DNA of 64,000 bases from Alentia gelatinosa (lineage: Eukaryota; Annelida; Polychaeta; Phyllodocida; Polynoidae). The notes below the pieces were generated by a model. The model was not told the DNA's origin, ran no database searches, and saw only the letters and a program-made list of their open reading frames with translations. The translations under genes and the position numbers were made by a program. This document shows positions 56,881 to 64,000 of this stretch, in pieces (positions within the stretch are counted from its first letter, which is position 1; every line of letters starts with the position of its first letter). The stretch is taken from assembly GCA_950022655.1 (NCBI GenBank), contig OX465583.1, positions 29,911,360 to 29,975,359 on the forward strand, written 5' to 3'.

Positions 56881-57984
56881 GAAAAAGAAAAATAGCTGTT
56901 CATGATCTCTGCCTGGAGAGTGTTGTATACTCTCAGGAGTAGCCCGGTGGTCACTCTTCCCCCGCAGTAGTGAGCACAATACGTCGTTATTAGCAACATT
57001 GATCTGTTCAGCTTGACAAATAAAAAGTGTGCAGGACTGAGGGCCAAGAAAATCAGTCTTGTTAGTCGGTTTAGAGCCTCGATCAATATTCAGGAGTGAT
57101 TTCTGACGTGGGGACAAAAGTATGTTTACCGAACCACACGTTCTTCATGGAAACTTTTAGTTGTTTGGACATTTTTTTCACTCCTATGAAGATGTAGTTT
57201 CTTTCTGGCAGCTGATACTTTCCTACATGGCTGGCACGCGTCTTTGTCGTCATTTTCAATGGATATTTTAGTTTTTATTTATTTTCTGCTTTAGCGCTAG
57301 ATTCTACAGACGCTACATCTAGCCACATCGGCACCACATTTACATTGGATTTATGTAGCGTTTCTTTTCTCGGTATGCCTTCCTTTGAAAGGTGGACATG
57401 AACTCCGAATAAATATGCAGAATTTATGTGGTCACTAGAAAATAGCTCTACAGTTCAGTTCATCTGAAAAGTGTCTCCAGGAAGTGATACAATAGTGAAA
57501 GTTTATATCAAAAACCTAGGGAGTTTTTTTGCCTTTTCTATTTCCTTTCATGTATGTTGAAAGGCTGAATTGCGATTTGAATAAACTATCCGGCTGGGCA
57601 TGCTACCAGTCCTACTCTGCCATTCAGGAATAATACTTTTGTTTATAAAAAATAGTGAATTTAAGTAAGAAGATAAATCTGAAGGCGTTCCCCTGCTGAG
57701 TAATTATACAGTTTGCTGTCAAGCTCTTTAGAAATGGAACTCTAAACACGAGCCATGAACCATGTTACTCCGGTTGATAAGATGCTTAAAAACTCTCCCC
57801 ATCTATCATGGTAATTCAAAACGAGACAACCCCACGCCAGCACACCCGCGCATGCGTACTGAATGGAGATATTCTTGAAGGAAATCCAAGCTTCAGTTGG
57901 TATACTCTATAATCCTGCTTTACTCACACATGCACAGACTACTGAAGCGAGCTTTCTACTAACAAAAAAGGATATATGTTGTTG

Positions 57985-58160
57985 GGATCCACTTTTCCAA
58001 GGAAATCCCCGTTTTCATTTCCACTTTATAAAATTATTTTTCATTTATAAAACAAAGATGGTATACATTGAACCTCATTCATGCCAATAAAACAGTGGTT
58101 TGGACCACCCCGCACATCCTCAGCTCCATTTCAGGCCATCACTGGATGTGCCCTTTACTG
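57985..58160 (-). mobile_element. Repeat family B, 3' fragment
   Basis: Reverse orientation. The segment with CCACTGTTTTATTGGCATGA and the 3' part are present; the 5' third is missing. Confidence 0.75.
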
Positions 58161-58582
58161 ATTCATGAACAACCGTCCCATATATCTGACCATGCTTTAC
58201 TACTAGTTCCGACACCGTCCAATCATATTTCCTCATAGATTTTATTTCCGATTTTTTATAACCATGACTTGCTTCTCTGATGTTGAAAGATACTGAAAAG
58301 AGCCTATCCACTATCAAAACTGAAGCGACCTTACTTTCCTATCCTATATGGCTAATATAAACAAAACCGACTATGTTGGGATATAGAAATACGCTTTATC
58401 TTGTAGCTAACATGGTGCACCAGTGTTTATAGAGTACTATGGTCAGTCGTAAGATAAGATACGGAAGGAACACTTGTGATTTAATAGGATATACAACTCT
58501 CAGTAAACACTCACAGATAAAAGTATTCGTGTCCCAGTGAGGTGTGACAGAGATGCTGGAGTATACCTGGTTATTTATACAC

Positions 58583-59010
58583 AGTAAAACTTCATTATAA
58601 CAAAGTTCTAAGCACTGGATCCGGAGTAATTACTTTTAATATTGCAAAATAGTTTTTTTTTTATAAAAGTATTTTGCATGGACAGCCTTGATACATCTAG
58701 ATGTGCAAATCACTTTTGCCTAGTCATATCATAAAGAGTAATTCAAGAAAAGACTGAAGTATTTCTAATAATCAAAATTATTTCAGGGGTTTGAGATTCA
58801 AAATAAACATGTAACCAATGACTGTGGGACATCATAACTCTACTGAACAATATATATAGTGTCACTTCACTCAGTAAAATCGTTCTTTGTATTAGATTTT
58901 TACTAAAAAATAATTTGTTATAACAGAATTATTGTACTCTAGAAATGCAGAGAAAATATGGGCCCGGCAGTCTTTTTTGTAACAGAGTTTGTTATAACTA
59001 ATCATACCTA
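58583..59010. mobile_element. Possible pogo/Tigger-like terminal-inverted-repeat element
   Basis: Starts CAGTAAAACTTCATTATAAC, the style of pogo/Tigger ends (CAGT.AAACC.C.TTATAACGAA). A weakly matching inverted end AGTTTGTTATAACTA lies at about 58986, with another TTTGTTATAACAG at 58914. No transposase. Confidence 0.4.
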
Positions 59011-59091
59011 GATACATGGACAGTATATCTCTAGCTATATGCTATATAACTGCGGTCTCTGATGTATCCTGCACACACATACGTATTGCAG

Positions 59092-59295
59092 GCTGCTGAA
59101 GAAGACAGCCTGCTATTACATCTACTTCTTCTGTATTACCACCTTTCAACTCCAACTGATACTTTAGATATTGAAAAACCTACTTTGGAATCAATTAACA
59201 TCAAAAATATTGCAACAGACATTTTGAAAACTATACTTTTTGAATTTTATTCTTTATACGCAAAAAATGCTTTGTTGTTACCTGAATGGAATTGA
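59092..59295 (+). CDS. Possible terminal exon, unknown protein
   Basis: Acceptor ACGTATTGCAG|GCTGC opens 67 codons to TGA at 59295. The product has a leucine/tyrosine-rich helix (SLLLHLLLLYYHLSTP) and a DILKTILFEFYSLYAK segment ending LLPEWN. Codons are strongly AT-biased, unlike the two named genes. It lies about 100 bp after a possible pogo-like element, so it may belong to a mobile element or be chance. Confidence 0.25.
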   Translation, partial: AAEEDSLLLHLLLLYYHLSTPTDTLDIEKPTLESINIKNIATDILKTILFEFYSLYAKNALLLPEWN

Positions 59296-61484
59296 AGCAA
59301 GTTCCAGTCCATACGTTATATTTAGTACCTGCACCATTGAATGATGAGTGATGATGCTAGAGATGGCAGTGAGTGGTGCGGGTATGGTAATATTTGACAG
59401 GTGGGTGTATGATGTGGGTAGATTGATGATTGAGTGTTGATGAAGTGGTAGGTGAGTGGAGAGGATGGGGTGTTGGAGAAGTGAGGGGTAAGAGTATGGC
59501 TGGTTAGGGTGGGGACAGGGATGGGGAAAGAGTGGAGATCAAGACTGGGTGTTGAGGTTGTAAAACGTCGAAATCAGCGATGATCACCAAAGCAATTCTG
59601 CCCAACCGTTTCATTTGATCAGCCTCAGTCGGGTCGATTCGCGCTCTCCACAAATTCGATTAAAAAATATATCCTGATATTTTTATTTGCTATTCAATGT
59701 TTACATATATTGTACTTCCAAGTAAATACATGGAACCTGACCCTCTGGTGACAATCAGTGATATATTGCTTGTAGGAAATGGCTGACCCTGACCAACTGC
59801 AATCTTGTAGATGGACGCACTGTGCCCAATTCTATCCAATTGTAATCAGTGTTGGCATGTACTATCCATAGTAATATGTAGGCATTTATACAGAGTTGAA
59901 CAGCCAATAATAACTGTTTTCTGATATGGTTAAGATATCAAATGGATTTGCATTTTGCATTGTTTTCCATGGAGAATAAGTATAGCCCCATACATCAACA
60001 ATAAGTGTTACTGAATCAGTTTGGCCATCGGATCAGTGATAATCTAGGATAGGTGTCGATGTTTTATAGGCTCCAATGCCTTCAATAGAATGATGGCGGT
60101 GTGAGAGTAACAAGGGTAGCCATCAGATGCAGAGGGGGTTGTGTGAATCATGAATACAGCAATCAGCTTGCCGAGTGAACACACTGTGTCCTCCCCACAC
60201 CTTGGCTCACAGCCAGGGAAGCCTACCTGTTCCGGACTGGAGACCCTATGCTGGGTTAAGATGTGGGAGAGGAGCTGGAGCAGAGGGTCGCGATACTACA
60301 GGAGTATGGCAGGTAGCGGACCCTGGAGGGATGAAGGTGAAGATCGTAGGACGTTCATGACGCCAAGGTCAGGCGAGAGGGATGGAGATGAAGGTCATGA
60401 GATGTTTATAACGCAGGTCTGGCTAGGCACTACTGCACTGATAATTACTCGAATGCTGTATGCTGTTTTTCATTATGATTCTCTTTAGGCAATGAGAAAA
60501 AATCACAAAACTGGTAAACTGCAGAAAGTTAAATGCTTGTTCTCTCATAATCTAAAGCATTATTAGTAAGAAAACCCTCTCATAGAGATGTGAAAACATC
60601 ATATAAAAATGCTTTGAACCAGAGAGAAATTATGAGAGGGTACACCAGAGGCTGGCCACGATAACCTAATTTCAGAAAGCTCACAGGGTCGGCATGCACA
60701 TGAGGAAGTGTGTAGGGTTGAGAGGTGAGATCACTCACTCATAGTGGTTACTATTTGTACAACCCCAGACACTTCCTATTAGCATCGACGTTGAGGTCGA
60801 TATTAAGCTATGGTGTGTGGTACTTGGAGAGAGGTGGTCTGATTAATATATGGTCTTATCACTTTAGCGTATGTGTATCACCATAGCAACTGCTAGGGTT
60901 ATATAAGATTATTGAGTTTCATTAGATCTTCTATTAGATTTCATAATTTCTATCCTAACTTTTCACAGGCGTTATGCCGCTTTTCTCAATACCCTTATTG
61001 GCTTTAAGCAATGGGAAGAAGCTACACCTAGAGAGTAAACTATTCAAACAGTGGCATGCTTGTACACAGTTTCCTACAGATATACTTTTTCTCGCCGGCT
61101 CGAAGACACAGTAGTAAGACATCCCAAATGCTTCTATTAGAAAAAGGTGATAAAACTTAAAGAAAGGGGCTCATGACTGGGGAGAGTTTTAATAGGGGAG
61201 TGATCTTCAAAACTTTCTCAAAATTAGGTTTAATTCAGCATTAATTGAACCCTGGCATATTAAGAACATTGCTGCAGTACAATACGATACATCATGACTG
61301 TCACTGATTAGCGCCACATGCTCAGCAAGGAATGTTGACAAAATCATTTTAATTAAAGTCAGTTAATCGCATCCACAACCATCCTAACTGGCGTCAGTCC
61401 CTGTCAACTGGAGGTCAGTGTAGGACGAATTGATGAAGAATGATTGACTTGTCAGGTCTTGTTTAGATAGATGATGGTGTAATA

Positions 61485-61545
61485 AGCTGTAGCAACAGCC
61501 AAAGTCATGTCCCACAAAGAGGTAGAGTCTGTATAAATGTTTCTG
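61485..61545 (-). mobile_element. SINE family C, tail fragment
   Basis: GTAGCAACAGCCAAAGTCAT and GGTAGAGTCTG match the reversed 3' part of family C; the rest is missing. Confidence 0.45.
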
Positions 61546-61924
61546 TTTTGAAAGAGGCCTGACCTAGGCTGAAACTAGTCTAAAGAAAGATGTAAAAAGT
61601 AATAAATATAAAAGGAACATCAATTAAAATGTCATCCACAACTAGATTTGGCGTGTCCCTTGTTTACCCTAGACACTCAGAAGTAGTGCCTATGCTTGGG
61701 AGAACAATTCTCAATCAGTTCTTGGAAAGTACCTTAGGTAAACATCTATTCTCCCAGTGAAAAACTGTGTAATGTGCAAATTGAAAAAGCTAATGCGTAC
61801 AACTTAGTTATTAATACCTTGGTAAATACATGTACTTGATTCAACCGTACGAGTTTGATAATAGTGTTAACTCCAGGCTTTAAATACGAAGGATTGCCAT
61901 ATGTGTATATGGAGCAGTACGTAA

Positions 61925-62015
61925 TGTGCTTATATGCAGATCCTAGGGTCCTAGGTTCGAGTCCAAGCCGTAGTCATGCATCTCACTGCCTGCCTGTCAT
62001 CAATTTTATCTTTGT
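61925..62015 (+). mobile_element. Possible tRNA-like SINE head
   Basis: GGTTCGAGTCC (B box) follows a weak A-box region and is followed by CTGCCTGCCTGTCATC, resembling the start of a family C body. No cloverleaf can be drawn, so this is not a tRNA gene. Confidence 0.35.
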
Positions 62016-62678
62016 AATTTATTTTCATTTAAATTTGTACCCTTTCATTAAATTAGAAAAATAGAATTTGATCTTTCTGTGATGCCCTGGCTGTTATACT
62101 TGTATAAAAAATACCATCACAAAACCAAGAGGCTTTATATAATAGGCATGCATAAAAATTTTCAATGTTTCAATATTCACATATATGTCTTCTTGCAACC
62201 TTTCTTAACAGAAATCCTATTTGCTGGCTTGTGTCATTATCAGGTACTTTCTGAGTGACATTGCGTCCTCAAACTTTAACCCGGGCTGAATGGTTCCCTA
62301 CTAAAAAGTACATCTTTCCATAGTATGTCAAATAAGAACATGGAGATGCACACACTTGAACTAATCCAACGGAAAAATAAACCAGAACCCCCCTCCCCCC
62401 ACCCCCACCTTCATGTAGTACTTTAGTCAATATGACTTTACAGCCACTAAGCACACATCTGAGTATTCAGTATAAACCTTCATACACAGGTTAAAAACAA
62501 CACTCCAGAGTAGACAAAAACGGTAGTATTCAGCTGAAGCGTAGGGGAGCGGAGGGCATGGGAAGGTAGGACTGAGACACAGAGAGGGTACCTAAGTCTG
62601 TAAATGATGCCGAGGTGCTCGAAGAATTAGATATTTAGGTTGGTAGATAAGGGGGATGAATATTATTTATATAGAACT

Positions 62679-63140
62679 GGACCCGGTTCCTAAAATTGTT
62701 CTTTAGGAACATTCTAAGGTAAACAGTGAGACCAGTCATTCCTCGTTGATAATTATGCTCCAATTGGATCGGTTTGTGTTACTTGAAGTGCCTAGAACTG
62801 TTGCCTGTATCTAGTAGGACAACCGGCGCAGTGACTAGCTATAATAAATTCTGCAGTAGTCCGAGTGTTAATTACCCCCGGCGTCTACTATTTGAATTTA
62901 ATTTGTATTGAAATTTAAATATTATTGAAATTTAAATACAAGTGAAATGTTACTACACGAAGAAAATCAGAGTAATATGTAGGTAACTTAAAAGCTACAT
63001 TGTGGCATTCATACACACTTGTGCAGGTTGCCGTTCTCTAGCCTGCTAATTAGAGTTCAGAGCATCTTTACTCCTAGAGGAGAATTTTGTTTCAGATATA
63101 GTGGAGCACATCCTTAGATTTTATTTTAGGAACCGGGCCC
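62679..63140. mobile_element. 462-bp terminal-inverted-repeat element
   Basis: Ends GGACCCGGTTCCTAAAAT (62679-62696) and, inverted, GGGCCCGGTTCCTAAAAT (63140-63123), one mismatch. Next to the left end is TTTATATAGAAC, as in the foldbacks at 34607 and 39853. No open frame. Confidence 0.6.
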
Positions 63141-63629
63141 TGCTATCCAGCCGACCATTACAGCAGACCCAATGCGTCTTCAACTTCTACGGAGGTCATG
63201 GCAACTAGGTTACAAGCTCACAGGCGTATCAAAGAGGAACGGCAAATGCGTATTTTCCGTCACCATTGGTGCTGAAATGTAACCTGGCATGATTTTTCTA
63301 GTTTGTGAAAAATATAGTAACAGCGAGAAAAAGAGTCAAAGATGTCTTCGTCGGAAATTATTGCAGTTCGTGTTGGGTTTTTTTAAAACAAAAAAGTAAG
63401 AAAGTAACCAACCGCACAGCACTTACGGCTTGTGATTATATCCCTCGGAGCATTTGAACTGGTGTTTCTATCTTTTTATTCATATAAACCACAGGATGCC
63501 TCCGCCAAGTGGGAGGACTGTATACACCGTGTGTTATAGACCTGTCCGAGGTTAGGCATGTATTGCATCACCTTAGCACTATTCACATGACTTCAGCTGA
63601 CTCGTAAATTAAAGTTGATTCCTTGTTAC

Positions 63630-63660
63630 CCTAGGGCACCATTGTAGTGCCCTAGGCTCG
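63630..63660. repeat. Short perfect hairpin
   Basis: CCTAGGGCAC and GTGCCCTAGG are separated by about 7 nt. Too short for a miRNA precursor; not followed by a T-run. Confidence 0.5.
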
Positions 63661-64000
63661 TAGGAACATCAATTCCCCTTCAATACTAGGTAAGAACCTC
63701 GGGTAATTAACTATTCGCACAGATCAGATCGTTAAAATGAATTGGTAAAAGGTGGAGTCCATGTAGGGTACTGTCATACAGCGACCCGATTATGACAAAA
63801 GGGTGCCTTCGTGGGCCAGGCCAGGAGTATCATATCCCACATGCGAGTAATGACTATTGGGGGGCAAAATACAATTGTGTCGAGAAGTGCACGCTTAAAA
63901 TGGGGGGACCTGAGCACCACACCTGGTAGCGGCCTATACAGTGTGCTGCTATATACAGGTCACGTCAAGTGGTGCTGTAAGTCTCTGGGTGCTTCACGGC

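Larger units (their letters stand above)
59300..62645. other. No gene called
   Basis: GGTG/GATG-rich 59340-59570, then unique AT-rich sequence. A 112-codon plus frame (60150-60488) lies in GC-richer DNA but matches nothing I know. 61250-61420 has several TTAATT-type sites. Confidence 0.45.

Noticed and set aside
44663..64000. Second PDZ exon and LIM exons of the PDLIM gene
   Set aside because: No PGSKA or GD.I.aI.G pattern and no LIM zinc-finger spacing was seen on the plus strand.

Overview
This window reads as nuclear DNA of a marine-type invertebrate animal: AT-rich, very low coding density, intron-bearing genes with GT-AG junctions, several tRNA-derived SINE families, a LINE relic, many short terminal-inverted-repeat and foldback elements, and minisatellites. 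I see no bacterial-style operons, rRNA genes or CRISPR arrays. The phylum cannot be fixed from sequence alone; a lophotrochozoan or a non-vertebrate deuterostome fits.

Only two genes can be named. On the minus strand, four coding exons (36999-38925) with matching phases encode the first 124 residues of a RAP1GDS1/SmgGDS-type armadillo protein; its probable non-coding first exon and promoter lie near 41.6-41.75 kb. On the plus strand, one coding exon (44570-44662) encodes the start of a PDZ domain of the ALP/Enigma/ZASP (PDLIM/LDB3) family. The two genes are divergent, with starts about 5.6 kb apart and the inferred first exons under 3 kb apart. The remaining exons of both were not found, so most of 1-36.9 kb may be RAP1GDS1 intron or 3' flank, and 44.7-64 kb may be the first PDLIM intron.

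Layout: 1-10 kb has SINE copies, a 36-bp minisatellite and CTCF/NRF1-like motifs. 10.1-10.8 kb is a TTAA-flanked piggyBac-like element swollen by a minisatellite. 12.3 kb has a candidate exon. 16.2-17.15 kb is a LINE 3' end. 18.4-19.2 kb is a pyrimidine-rich tract. 21-27.4 kb holds minisatellites, a SINE cluster, a palindromic element and a 148-bp tandem duplication. 29.6-32.2 kb is purine-rich sequence and a degenerate satellite hit by a second TTAA element. 33.3-35.3 kb packs a CRE-like minisatellite, a Harbinger-like MITE and two foldbacks. 36.7-41.8 kb is the 5' part of RAP1GDS1 with elements in its introns. 41.9-43.9 kb is a repeat complex with one unit in both orientations. 44.4-44.7 kb is the PDLIM start. 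49.6-50.2 kb is a 48-bp satellite. 50.7-51.4 kb is a polyA-tailed insertion. 55.5-55.9 kb is a foldback with telomere-like sequence in its loop. 58.6-63.1 kb has further inverted-repeat elements.

No clearly novel gene system was found. The most unusual material is architectural: a palindromic composite element with GGC..GCC loops, piggyBac-like ends with subterminal minisatellites, and linkage of PDLIM and RAP1GDS1 as also seen on human chromosome 4q.
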